64,000 nt of DNA from Nostoc sp. TCL240-02 (lineage in GTDB: Bacteria; Cyanobacteriota; Cyanobacteriia; Cyanobacteriales; Nostocaceae), in the NCBI RefSeq assembly GCF_013343235.1, contig NZ_CP040094.1:1054501-1118500 (forward strand), read 5' to 3'. Position numbers and translations under genes: made by a program. Below the pieces are notes generated by a model. It saw only the letters and a list, made by a program, of their open reading frames with translations, searched no databases and had not been told where the DNA came from. Positions within the stretch are counted from its first letter, which is position 1. The number at the start of each line of letters is the position of its first letter. Below, one piece after another: positions 53,443-62,092 of this stretch.

Positions 53443-54540
53443 CTAGTGATTAAGAAATTCTTCCAAACTAGGTACATCTACCCAACTTGTCTTTGTATGC
53501 GATTCATGGGATAAATCCATCAACAATTGAGAATAAATTCCTTCTCGTAGTGATGGGGTAATTTCCTGATTGCGTTCAATTCCTTGCACCCATTCATCTA
53601 CTACGCGGATAAATGCTGAAATGCGCCCATCAGCATAATTTTTCGGGAAAATTAACCGATTTGGTATTTCTATTTCCGTCAAGGGTTTACCCGTCTGGGA
53701 ACCCCAAACACGAAAACCGTGGATATAATCTTTTTGATTTTCACTACCTACAATTAATGTACCGCGATCGCCATACACTTCTACCCAATGTGTTCTTGGT
53801 GCATGAACAACCGCACTGATAGAAAGTTGGCAAGGTGTACCATTGGCTAATTCCAGCGTTAATATACAGTTGTCATCTGTATTGACTGGCTTCGATTCTC
53901 CACTCACAGGGTCAACTCGTGTAGGAATTGCAGTAGTTAAATGGGCGTTTAATCTCCGAACTGGCCCGAATAACCAGTGAATGTAATCGAAGGCGTGGGA
54001 ACCCAAAGATCCTAATGCACCGCCTCCTTTTTCTTTGTCAGAATACCAATTCCAAGGGCGTGAAGTATCAGCACGAGAAGAACCTAACCAATCAATTTTA
54101 ATTAAGCGTAACTCACCCACATAATTTTCTGATAGTAATTCAGCAAATAACTGCCATGCTGGGACAAAGCGAAATTCAAAATCTACAGTCGCAATTACGC
54201 CTTTTGCTTTCGCTAACTGATAAAGTTCTTTAGCTTCAATTGCATTTAAGGTTGTCGGTTTTTCTAGTAATAAATGTTTTCCAGCTTGTAGTACAGTTTT
54301 TGCCATTTCATAATGTAAAAATGGCGGCGTAGAGATACTGACTGCTTGTACTTCTGGTAATGCCACAATATCAGCCAGAGAATCAGAGGAGTGAGGTATA
54401 TTATGGGATTCTGCAATGGCTTTGGCTTTATTTATATCTCGATGATAAACAGCAACTACCTCGGTTTGAGGATGTGCTTGAAATCCAGGGATGTGAACTT
54501 TTTGACCAAATCCAGTGCCTGCGATCGCAATTCCAATCAT
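53443..54540 (-). CDS. Gfo/Idh/MocA family oxidoreductase
   Basis: A 365-residue NAD(P)-dependent sugar or inositol-type dehydrogenase. The Rossmann nucleotide site is GIAIAGTGFGQKVHIPGF (about residues 3-20). LLEKPTTLNAIEA carries the conserved EKP motif (about residue 93). GGALGSLGSHAFDYIHWLFG holds the catalytic His of the C-terminal domain. The substrate is unknown. It lies 8 bp upstream of the HNH gene in the same direction. Confidence 0.92.
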   Translation of the reverse strand: MIGIAIAGTGFGQKVHIPGFQAHPQTEVVAVYHRDINKAKAIAESHNIPHSSDSLADIVALPEVQAVSISTPPFLHYEMAKTVLQAGKHLLLEKPTTLNAIEAKELYQLAKAKGVIATVDFEFRFVPAWQLFAELLSENYVGELRLIKIDWLGSSRADTSRPWNWYSDKEKGGGALGSLGSHAFDYIHWLFGPVRRLNAHLTTAIPTRVDPVSGESKPVNTDDNCILTLELANGTPCQLSISAVVHAPRTHWVEVYGDRGTLIVGSENQKDYIHGFRVWGSQTGKPLTEIEIPNRLIFPKNYADGRISAFIRVVDEWVQGIERNQEITPSLREGIYSQLLMDLSHESHTKTSWVDVPSLEEFLNH

Positions 54541-54574
54541 AATAATTTTTCTTCCTATATTTAAGTGATTTTTA

Positions 54575-55042
54575 TTATCGTAAAACTCTAATTGTTAAAG
54601 GGTAACGATAATGCTCGCCCTTATAAGCTTTGACAGAGGCAAAAGTCACTAAAAATAATTGTAATACTAGTTTGAATGAGAATAATGACACCAGTACAAT
54701 TATCAAGCCGTCTAAAGTGTTTTTTATTTGATTAGATGAACCGTTGTTAGTCACAACTATACTCAAACTAGTTAATAATAAAATTAAGGATACTATTATA
54801 ACAATCAAGGTATATAGTGTTAAAGAAAATTGAAAATTTAAGGATTCTTTTCCTTGTAAATCAATCCAAGGATATTGGGATTTTTTAAAGCGCCAAATCA
54901 TCAGGGGAGCTAAAAGATTTAAAGGTAAATATAAAGGAATGCCAAGAAATACTATAAAAACTAATAATATCCATCCTAACAAAGCCGAGAAATGACACAA
55001 AACCGCCCATATACGCATTTGTTGTTTAGGTTTTTGTCTCAT
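54575..55042 (-). CDS. DUF4870 membrane protein
   Basis: A 155-residue protein with about four helices. DUF4870/Tic20-like features are AVLCHFSALLGWI near the start, LQGKESLNFQFSLTLYTLI (about residues 62-80) and FASVKAYKGEHYRYPLTIRVLR at the C-terminus. The function is unknown. It stands alone between the oxidoreductase gene and a gene-poor stretch. Confidence 0.88.
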   Translation of the reverse strand: MRQKPKQQMRIWAVLCHFSALLGWILLVFIVFLGIPLYLPLNLLAPLMIWRFKKSQYPWIDLQGKESLNFQFSLTLYTLIVIIVSLILLLTSLSIVVTNNGSSNQIKNTLDGLIIVLVSLFSFKLVLQLFLVTFASVKAYKGEHYRYPLTIRVLR

Positions 55043-55333
55043 GGCTTTTTATGTGTAAATGGAATTTTCAGATAATTACCTACTGTAATTATCTATAAAA
55101 AAGCCAAAAAAGAGCAAAAACTTAAAAGCTAAGTATTTCTCTTTCATAGTTTTTGGAAGAGGTTCTATCTCCCACACTATACCTTCTTGTGGCAGCAGCG
55201 CAACTTCTCAACTAAAGCGATCGCGAAACAAGCAACCAGATTTTGGGATACTCAATAGCAAGGTTAATATAGAACTTACGCAAAAGAGAACCGCTCTATG
55301 CTGTAAACTTAATAACACTAACGGATTTTCAAT

Positions 55334-56824
55334 ATGCGAGTTCAAATAACTGTAGTTGCGATCGCAGCAATGTTAGTGAGTGGTAAAAATCTAGAGGCCC
55401 TTGCAGACTCGCAACCATCCACTCAAGATGGGGCTAGTGGGATTGTCACACCAGAAGCTACGATCCATATAGAGGGAGGATACGCCCAATATGGTGATTA
55501 TATCGGAGTTAGTTTAGCAGATAACCAAACGCTGGAAATTTCCCAAAAAGTTGTCAAAGATATCCAGATTCGTTTTCTTAATAGCAGAGGTCTGCCAATT
55601 AGAGGGCGAACTCAGAAAGATTTTGTCATTGGTTTGCTAAAACTCAAGCCAGGTCAGGTATTCAGTAAAGATTTACTTCAAGCAGACTTGCAACGCTTGA
55701 GGAGATTAGAGTCATTCAACCAAGTCAATGTCTACCCTAAAGAAGATGCTTCTAGTGTTAATATCCTTTATGTAATCAAAGAGCGTAGCTTCCCTTCTCT
55801 CATCTTTGGAGGCGGTAATAACGATGACGTTGGGCTATACGGTCAGGTTGGTTATAGAGATGAAAACGTTAGCGGAGTGAACGATAGATTAAATACAGTT
55901 TTGCAGTTCAGCACTAAAGATGTCCAATTTAATGGTCAATTTACTAGTCGTTATCGTTCTGAAGAACCAAATCGCTTAGGCTATAGCATTAGAGGTTTTC
56001 GTAGTAGAAATACATCGGGAACCTTCAACGACGATATCAGATTGGCTGACGGCAGCAAAGTCCGAGAAGGAAGATTTGGTGGTTCTGTAGCACTTTTACG
56101 ATCTTTTGATGAGTGGGATACATCTGTAGCGCTCAACTATACCAGAATTAGTCTACGCGATGGAGAATATAACGTTGTCCAGGTTGATAGATTGGGGAGT
56201 CCTCTATCTGTGAGCGGCACTGGAATTGATGACTTATATACAGTATCATTTGCTGTATCCAGAGATCGACGCGATCGCCGAGACAATCCGACTCAAGGAT
56301 CAATTCTCACCTTGATTACAGAACAAGCAATACCTATTGGACTAGGGAATATTTTCAGCAACCGCTTGCGGGGAGACTATATTCAGTATTTACCAGTTAG
56401 TTGGATAGGTAATGGTAGACCAACTGATAATCCAGAAATGTTGGCGATTAATTTACAAATTGGTACGACGATTGGAGATTTCCCACCCGCCGATGCTTTT
56501 AATATTGGTGGGATAGATTCTGTCAGAGGTTACGGTTATGGTAAAGTTGCCAGTGGTCGGAGTTATGGTTTAGCTTCTGTGGAATATCGGTTCCCAATTT
56601 TTCAGTCAGTAGGGGGAGTTGTTTTTACTGACTTCGCCTCAGATTTCGGGTCTAGTGATACCGTGTTAGGAGAACCAGGAGTCTTACGAGGCAAACCTGG
56701 AAGTGGCTTTGGTTACGGTTTAGGATTGCGCTTGAACTCACCCTTTGGGCTAATTCGAGGCGACTTAGGAATTAGCGACCAAGGAGAAGTTAGATTTGAA
56801 GTGACTACTGGTCAGCGATTTTAA
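55334..56824 (+). CDS. BamA/TamA-family outer membrane protein (Omp85)
   Basis: A 496-residue outer membrane barrel protein. The N-terminus (about 1-25) is a signal-like segment. One recognisable POTRA domain follows (about 75-150: KDIQIRFLNSRGLPIRGRTQ, ..., VNILYVIKERSFP), then a 16-strand barrel. The lid-loop motif VRGYGYG (Omp85 L6 VRGF/Y) lies near residue 400. The barrel ends EVRFEVTTGQRF with a terminal Phe, the usual insertion signal. One POTRA instead of three makes it shorter than cyanobacterial BamA, so it is a paralogue of unknown substrate. Confidence 0.88.
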   Translation: MRVQITVVAIAAMLVSGKNLEALADSQPSTQDGASGIVTPEATIHIEGGYAQYGDYIGVSLADNQTLEISQKVVKDIQIRFLNSRGLPIRGRTQKDFVIGLLKLKPGQVFSKDLLQADLQRLRRLESFNQVNVYPKEDASSVNILYVIKERSFPSLIFGGGNNDDVGLYGQVGYRDENVSGVNDRLNTVLQFSTKDVQFNGQFTSRYRSEEPNRLGYSIRGFRSRNTSGTFNDDIRLADGSKVREGRFGGSVALLRSFDEWDTSVALNYTRISLRDGEYNVVQVDRLGSPLSVSGTGIDDLYTVSFAVSRDRRDRRDNPTQGSILTLITEQAIPIGLGNIFSNRLRGDYIQYLPVSWIGNGRPTDNPEMLAINLQIGTTIGDFPPADAFNIGGIDSVRGYGYGKVASGRSYGLASVEYRFPIFQSVGGVVFTDFASDFGSSDTVLGEPGVLRGKPGSGFGYGLGLRLNSPFGLIRGDLGISDQGEVRFEVTTGQRF

Positions 56825-56939
56825 TCCCATTAGTTTATTAATTGGCGCTTAAAATCACCATGACTTGACGCAAAGCTTTGCTGAGTTCAAGTATTTCATA
56901 ATTCGTAGCGGATTTAATTTGACAATACGCTGCATTAAC

Positions 56940-57170
56940 AACGCAGAGGCTTGTATTGTGAATGCAGAGGCTTGTATTGTGAATGCAGAGGCTTGTATTG
57001 TGAATGCAGAGGCTTGTATTGTGAATGCAGAGGCTTGTATTGTGAATGCAGAGGCTTGTATTGTGAATGCAGAGGCTTGTATTGTGAATGCGGCGGTTTG
57101 TTATGTTAATGCGATGGCTTGTTATGTTAATGCGATGGCTTGTATTGTGAATGCAGAGGCTTGTATTCGT
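56940..57170. repeat. 21-bp tandem repeat, 11 copies
   Basis: Seven units are near-identical (AATGCAGAGGCTTGTATTGTG), then come three diverged units (GCGGTTTGTTATGTT and GCGATGGCTTGTTATGTT types) and a final one. In one plus frame they read NAEACIV over and over. An in-frame ORF would run 56865-57290 and stop just before the next gene, but it has no convincing start or homology. The array lies in a ~470-bp gap between the Omp85 gene and the oxygenase gene. Confidence 0.93.
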
Positions 57171-57193
57171 AAAGATGCGATAAATTATCACAA

Positions 57194-57258
57194 AGACGCG
57201 ATAAATCGCCGTCTCTACAAAAGACTGATTATTGTGGAGACGGCAATTCATCGCGTCT
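57194..57258. repeat. 25-bp imperfect inverted repeat upstream of the oxygenase gene
   Basis: The left arm 57194-57218 and right arm 57234-57258 pair except at three transition sites (core GACGCGAT...GCCGTCTC). The hairpin loop is 15 nt. It ends 34 bp before the ATG of the oxygenase gene and could affect its expression. It shares the GAGACG/CGTCTC words with the palindrome at 34332. Confidence 0.7.
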
Positions 57259-57292
57259 CTTACCTTAACCGAACAATATTGCCAAGCTGAAC

Positions 57293-58315
57293 ATGAAAAA
57301 CTTGCAAGTTGTGGAGAAAGAGTTTTCATCCGTCCCGATTATTGATATCAGCACCTTGGTTTCTAGAAAAGGAAATCTCCATTCCGTTGCATCTCAGATT
57401 AGGCAAGCGTGTCGAGAATCTGGATTTTTCTATATTATCGGACATGGTGTAGACGAAAAATTGCAACAACGACTCGAAGAACTCAGCCGCCAGTTTTTCG
57501 CGCAGGATTTGGAAACTAAACTTAAAATTCGTATGGCTTTGGCAGGTATTGCATGGCGAGGTTATTTCCCCGTCGGTGGCGAACTAACATCCGGTAAACC
57601 CGACTTGAAAGAAGGTATTTACTTTGGCGCTGAACTCCCAGACGAACACCCACAAGTGCAAGCTGGTACTCCCATGCATGGTTCAAACCTCTTCCCCGCC
57701 AACATTCCCCAATTTGGCGAAACATTACTTGAATATATAGAGGCGATGACAAACTTGGGACACACTCTCATGACTGGTATAGCCTTGAGTTTGGGATTAG
57801 AAGAATCTTACTTTGCTGACCGTTATACTTCAGATCCTTTAGTGTTGTTTCGCATCTTTAACTATCCTCCTAATTTATCACCCTCAGATAGTGATCCGCT
57901 CTGGGGTGTTGGCGAACATACAGATTATGGCGTTTTAACCATTCTTAAACAAGACGATTCTGGCGGATTACAGGTTAAATCCAAATCAGGTTGGGTTGCT
58001 ACGCCTCCCATTCCCGGTTCCTTTGTCTGTAACATCGGCGATATGCTAGATAAAATGACGGCTGGTTTGTATCGTTCTACACCTCATCGTGTACAAAACC
58101 AGTCCCAAAATCATCGCCTTTCGTTTCCCTTCTTTTTCGATCCCAATTTTGATGTAGAAGTTAAGGCCATTGAATTAGATAATATAGTGGCGAATGACAA
58201 TATAAGCGATCGCTGGGATAATGCTAACATCCATGATTTTCGCGGAACTTATGGTGATTATGTGTTGAATAAGGTGTCTAAAGTTTTTCCCGAATTGCGG
58301 CGAACAGTCTTATAA
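57293..58315 (+). CDS. Isopenicillin-N-synthase-like 2-oxoglutarate/Fe(II) oxygenase
   Basis: A 340-residue non-haem iron oxygenase. The N-terminal domain has VPIIDISTL and GFFYIIGHGVD. The jelly roll holds the iron ligands His and Asp in GEHTDYGVLTIL (about residues 209-220) and His in STPHRVQN (about 263). RLSFPFFFDP is the 2-oxoglutarate-binding RxS motif. Such enzymes oxidise amino acids, plant-hormone-like compounds or natural products. The substrate is unknown. The start is ATG 57293, after a hairpin. Confidence 0.92.
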   Translation: MKNLQVVEKEFSSVPIIDISTLVSRKGNLHSVASQIRQACRESGFFYIIGHGVDEKLQQRLEELSRQFFAQDLETKLKIRMALAGIAWRGYFPVGGELTSGKPDLKEGIYFGAELPDEHPQVQAGTPMHGSNLFPANIPQFGETLLEYIEAMTNLGHTLMTGIALSLGLEESYFADRYTSDPLVLFRIFNYPPNLSPSDSDPLWGVGEHTDYGVLTILKQDDSGGLQVKSKSGWVATPPIPGSFVCNIGDMLDKMTAGLYRSTPHRVQNQSQNHRLSFPFFFDPNFDVEVKAIELDNIVANDNISDRWDNANIHDFRGTYGDYVLNKVSKVFPELRRTVL

Positions 58316-58626
58316 GGTTTTAAGCCATTTATTTCTTGCTGAGTCGCCTTTTGGTTAGGTTCCTGTATATCAAATGCGCGAAAGGGTAGGTGTACAAATT
58401 TAACAGCCTCAAAAAAGTGCTTCTATCCCAACACCAGCAAGGCTTTCACCCTAATAATCGCCCTATTATCATCCGCGCAATCTCTGAAATGCTTACAAAA
58501 ATCGGGTTTCAACCTTTAAATTTTCCGGACACTCTTTCCAAACAAATTCTCTAATGCTATGATTGCTCAAGAATCGCGCAACTGCACCTTGAAAACTAAA
58601 TACAGCTTAGGTTTCAAGCTCCCGCT
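58316..58626 (+). promoter_or_regulatory. CRISPR leader-side intergenic region
   Basis: About 310 bp, AT-rich, immediately upstream of the first repeat. The repeats end in ATTGAAAC on this strand, so transcription is expected from here rightwards. No gene is seen. It should contain the array promoter and integration signals; I cannot mark them precisely. Confidence 0.5.
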
Positions 58627-59539
58627 ATTGCAATTCATCAAAATCCCTATTAGGGATTGAAACCCCCTGCCCCTGCTGCTATCGGAACAAATTACAAATT
58701 GCAATTCATCAAAATCCCTATTAGGGATTGAAACTCATATTCTCTCTGTTGATCTAGGACTGACATATTGCAATTCATCAAAATCCCTATTAGGGATTGA
58801 AACACACGAGCCAGAGGCTTTGGGATGATTTCGGTGTAGATTGCAATTCATCAAAATCCCTATTAGGGATTGAAACAGCGTCGATCGGCTCCTTGGCATC
58901 TCTCCCAAACTTCGCATTGCAATTCATCAAAATCCCTATTAGGGATTGAAACATATATAGCGGTTAGTAGCCCACCACCCCCAGAGGCAGCATTGCAATT
59001 CATCAAAATCCCTATTAGGGATTGAAACAATTTTTCCGGTTAACCAATCTCTACCCGCTTGAATTGCAATTCATCAAAATCCCTATTAGGGATTGAAACT
59101 AGCTCCCTTCTGCTATTGATTTCCCCTTTACCATTGCAATTCATCAAAATCCCTATTAGGGATTGAAACCTAGTTCTAGCTGATAAAGGGATTTACCAGA
59201 ACCAAATTGAATTGCAATTCATCAAAATCCCTATTAGGGATTGAAACAGGACAAACAACAACCATGTGAAGGTGCAAAGATTGCAATTCATCAAAATCCC
59301 TATTAGGGATTGAAACGTAGAGCTAATTTTATGGAGCAGCAAACATTAGCTATTGCAATTCATCAAAATCCCTATTAGGGATTGAAACTTAGAAGGCATG
59401 ACTTATAATCCAGTTTTGGCGGGAAATTGCAATTCATCAAAATCCCTATTAGGGATTGAAACTTCACAGCTACGCTCCTCTGCGTAGCTGCGGCACTGAT
59501 AAATTGCAATTCATCAAAATCCCTATTAGGGATTGAAAC
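58627..59539 (+). CRISPR. CRISPR array, 13 repeats and 12 spacers
   Basis: The 37-nt repeat starts ATTGCAATTCATCAAAATCC, has the hairpin AATCCC/GGGATT and ends GGGATTGAAAC. Repeats start at 58627, 58698, 58767, 58840, 58916, 58992, 59063, 59133, 59211, 59280, 59352, 59426 and 59503. Spacers are 32-41 nt long. I see no degenerate repeat in the array, so the trailer end at 59539 is uncertain in orientation only. No cas gene lies in the window, so interference genes must be elsewhere. The 3' ATTGAAAC handle fits type I-D or type III systems of cyanobacteria. Confidence 0.97.
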
Positions 59540-59558
59540 CATTTTCATTTGTCACCAG

Positions 59559-59609
59559 TGACCTATAAAAGGCAAATCCCTCTCTAGTGCAGTGTAGAAA
59601 GGGATTTAT
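59559..59609 (+). repeat. 51-bp element, copy 1 (flanks the EF-hand gene)
   Basis: Begins TGACCTATAAAAGGCAAATC and contains CCCTCTCTAGTG...GTGTAGAAAGGGATTTAT, which folds into a hairpin with CCCTCTCTA/TAGAAAGGG arms. It is ~84 percent identical to copy 2 at 60066-60116. Confidence 0.75.
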
Positions 59610-59638
59610 GAGGTATTAATACCCTTGTTTTTTGATTA

Positions 59639-59872
59639 CTAGTTTAAATTATTTGCTTTTTCAACAGCTTCCTTTAACTCTTCAAAAGTAATACTACCGT
59701 CTTTGTCTGAATCATAATTTACTAATAATTCCTGGGGACTACTGGTATTTGTTTCTGATGAGATGATTGCACTTAAGCCAGGACTTAAAAAAAGATCGTT
59801 AATGGAGACTTTGCCGTCTCGATCACTATCTAAGGTATTAAAAAGAGATTGAAGCTCTTGCTCGGTTGTCAT
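59639..59872 (-). CDS. Two-EF-hand calcium-binding protein
   Basis: A 77-residue cytosolic protein with two canonical EF-hand loops, DSDRDGKVSIND (about residues 15-26) and DSDKDGSITFEE (about 53-64). It has no signal peptide. It resembles the small calcium-sensor EF-hand protein CSE (Asr1131) described in Anabaena, where a role in Ca2+-linked photosynthesis control was reported. Identity with CSE is suggested by size and layout, not proven here. Confidence 0.9.
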   Translation of the reverse strand: MTTEQELQSLFNTLDSDRDGKVSINDLFLSPGLSAIISSETNTSSPQELLVNYDSDKDGSITFEELKEAVEKANNLN

Positions 59873-60065
59873 AAGTTTCTATCTGAATTACTTTTTTGAT
59901 TTAACACTCTCAAAATCTTGACAAAGACGCAAGGACAGTGAGGACAGTCCAGTGTGTGAATGTAGTAAATTGAACACTTAATAGCGTATCTAAGGTTAGC
60001 GTTTCGAACGCGATACTTCCAAAATCTCCCTCTATTTCAGTAATTTACTCCCTGATTGTAGCTAA

Positions 60066-60116
60066 TGACCTAGAAACGGCGAATCCCTCTCTAGTGGTGT
60101 GTAGAGAGGGATATAT
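60066..60116 (+). repeat. 51-bp element, copy 2, followed by ATTGAAAC
   Basis: Begins TGACCTAGAAACGGCGAATC and contains CCCTCTCTAGTGGTGTGTAG then AGAGGGATATAT, with the same hairpin as copy 1. The octamer ATTGAAAC, identical to the CRISPR repeat 3' end, follows at 60117-60124. It lies in the ~430-bp gap (59873-60301) between the EF-hand gene and aroK; nothing else is recognised there. Confidence 0.75.
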
Positions 60117-60301
60117 ATTGAAACCCAGAAGAGTGCCGCAATACTGGGGAGAGAACCAAAAATGTACGAGTCAATGGGTTTATAATTGGAAGCTGTGACT
60201 CAGCGAGAAGTTTGATCTAAGGAAGTCCTAGCTCAAATCTTCTTTCAAGGGGAGACGCTAAGGGCGAACGGTGACAACTCATAATTGGAGCGAAGCTACT
60301 G

Positions 60302-60847
60302 GTGGGCAGTTTATTACAAGGAGTCAACCTGTACTTAATTGGTATGATGGGCGTTGGTAAGACGACAATAGGGCCCTTACTAGCAAAGCATCTGGGTTAT
60401 GGGTTTCTGGATCTTGATGGTGTCATTGCCAAAGCAACAGGTAAATCTATCAATCAGTTATTTGCTGAAGAAGGTGAAGCAGGGTTTCGCCAAATAGAAA
60501 GTGATGTACTTTCACAAGTTTGTGCTTTTACAAAATTGACTATAGCGACCGGTGGGGGCATTGTATTACGGCGAGAAAACTGGGGATACTTGCACCACGG
60601 TTTGATAGTGTGGATAGATGTGCCAGTTGAACTCATTTATAAGCGTTTAGCTGAGGATACCACCAGACCACTGTTGCAAGATTCTGACCTCAAGGTTAAA
60701 TTGCGATCGCTCCTCGAACAACGAACACCACTTTACTCTCAAGCCGATTTGCACATCATCGTGCAAGAGGGAGATACGCCTGAAGACATTGCCAAGCGAA
60801 TACTTGAGGCAATTCCTGGCGTACTCAAACCACAAGCTTCTCATTAA
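60302..60847 (+). CDS. aroK: Shikimate kinase
   Basis: A 181-residue enzyme of the chorismate pathway. It phosphorylates shikimate at O3 with ATP. It shows LIGMMGVGKTTIGPLLAKHL (Walker A, about residues 12-31), FLDLDGVIAKATGKSI (shikimate-binding Asp), FRQIESDVLSQV, ATGGGIVLR and the LID region TTRPLLQ. It starts at GTG 60302. Length is normal. Confidence 0.96.
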   Translation: MGSLLQGVNLYLIGMMGVGKTTIGPLLAKHLGYGFLDLDGVIAKATGKSINQLFAEEGEAGFRQIESDVLSQVCAFTKLTIATGGGIVLRRENWGYLHHGLIVWIDVPVELIYKRLAEDTTRPLLQDSDLKVKLRSLLEQRTPLYSQADLHIIVQEGDTPEDIAKRILEAIPGVLKPQASH

Positions 60848-60858
60848 GAAGACTCAAG

Positions 60859-61467
60859 TTACCAAATTTTGCCCATCCGTAGGATAAATCCGGGTAATTC
60901 TGGATTCCCCATAACTGCTTCAGGATTATCCAAAATCTCAACTTCTCGATTAGGACGGTAAATGTAGACTTTTCGATTCTGCCGATCAATTAACCAGCCT
61001 AGTGATGTACCGTTATCAATATACTCCTGCATTTTCTCTTGTAATTTGCTCAGGCGATCGCTGGATGAGCGTAACTCAATTACAAAGCTGGGACAAATTG
61101 GTGCAAATGAAGCTTTTTGTAAATCTGTTAAGACGTTCCAGCGCTCCAGTTGAATCCAAGAAGCATCAGGGGAACGCATCGCTCCATTAGGTAGTGTAAA
61201 ACCTGTACTGGAGTCAAAGCCTATGCCAGTGCCATCTTGTTCAGTCCAATTCCCAAGCTGTGCAGCAATGTTAAAGTTACGGTTGCCCGTATCTGAAAAA
61301 GCTGGTGGCATGATGATAACTTCCCCATTGGCAGTACGCTCAATTCGCAAATCTCCATTAGCTTGACAAAATTCATAGAACTGCTCATTTGTCATCTGCA
61401 CAAGCCAGGGGAAATTTACCGTTAGGGGTGTGCTTTCAGTTTGGATTAGCAACGTGGTCATTTTCAT
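60859..61467 (-). CDS. Uma2 family endonuclease-like protein (DUF820)
   Basis: A 202-residue Uma2 member of a different subgroup from the pair at 19821-21317. Landmarks are FYEFCQANGDLRIERTANGEV, IMPPAFSDTGNRN, SPDASWIQLERW (with the active-site Asp), FVIELRSSSDRLSKLQEKM (Glu, then Lys/Gln) and LGWLIDRQNRKVYIYRP. The function is not settled. Its 3' end faces aroK, 11 bp away, convergently. Confidence 0.92.
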   Translation of the reverse strand: MKMTTLLIQTESTPLTVNFPWLVQMTNEQFYEFCQANGDLRIERTANGEVIIMPPAFSDTGNRNFNIAAQLGNWTEQDGTGIGFDSSTGFTLPNGAMRSPDASWIQLERWNVLTDLQKASFAPICPSFVIELRSSSDRLSKLQEKMQEYIDNGTSLGWLIDRQNRKVYIYRPNREVEILDNPEAVMGNPELPGFILRMGKIW

Positions 61468-61629
61468 TCCCTAGCTTCAGCCGAATGATTTTAATTTTAG
61501 AGGTTTGAAGGAGCGATCGCTTGCTTGTTGTGTCGGGTAATCTGGAAATAGTTAACCTGTTTCATCCGTCATATTTATGGGATTGACTCTAAAGCTTGAA
61601 ATTTTACTCCTCTGTCACCAAAGAATTCA

Positions 61630-61992
61630 ATGGATATTGAAGAGTTTTTCAGTCGTTTAGATACTGGGGAAAAGGATTTTTCAGGAGTCGATCTCAGTGG
61701 TGCAGTCCTAAGCGAAGTTGACTTGTCTGGCATTAATCTCAGTGGTGCTGATTTGAGTGGGGCGATCCTCTGTAAAACTAAGTTATGGGGTACTGATTTA
61801 AGAGACGCTAATCTGAGCGGTGCTGATTTACGTGGTGCTGATTTGAGAGTTACTCGTATGGAAGGCGTTAATCTTGAAAATGCTAACTTATTGGAAGTTA
61901 ACTGGCGCGGTGCAGAAAAGTATGGGACTTATTTTTACAATACGGTTATGCCAGATGGTGAACTCCTAACAGAGCCAAACATCTATGGCTGA
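61630..61992 (+). CDS. Short pentapeptide-repeat protein
   Basis: A 120-residue cytosolic protein. About 15 pentapeptide units (A[N/D]LSG-type: VDLSGAVLSEVDLSGINLSG) occupy residues ~20-105, giving a short right-handed beta helix, followed by a YFYNTVMPDGELL cap. It has no signal peptide, unlike the protein at 30031. The role is unknown. It precedes argB by ~100 bp in the same direction. Confidence 0.88.
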   Translation: MDIEEFFSRLDTGEKDFSGVDLSGAVLSEVDLSGINLSGADLSGAILCKTKLWGTDLRDANLSGADLRGADLRVTRMEGVNLENANLLEVNWRGAEKYGTYFYNTVMPDGELLTEPNIYG

Positions 61993-62092
61993 TCAGTACA
62001 AAGATACTTGACTTTGGCATCAGAGATTGTGACGAGTTACAAAGTCTTCTACACTGACAGAAATAGGTTTTAACTCTCAACGGCGGCTCCTC

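Noticed and set aside
56838..57329. Open frames on both strands across the 21-bp repeats
   Set aside because: Low-complexity reading of a tandem repeat, no start signal or recognisable family; kept only as a finding.
58735..58917. Minus-strand 60-codon frame inside the CRISPR array
   Set aside because: It reads through CRISPR repeats and spacers.
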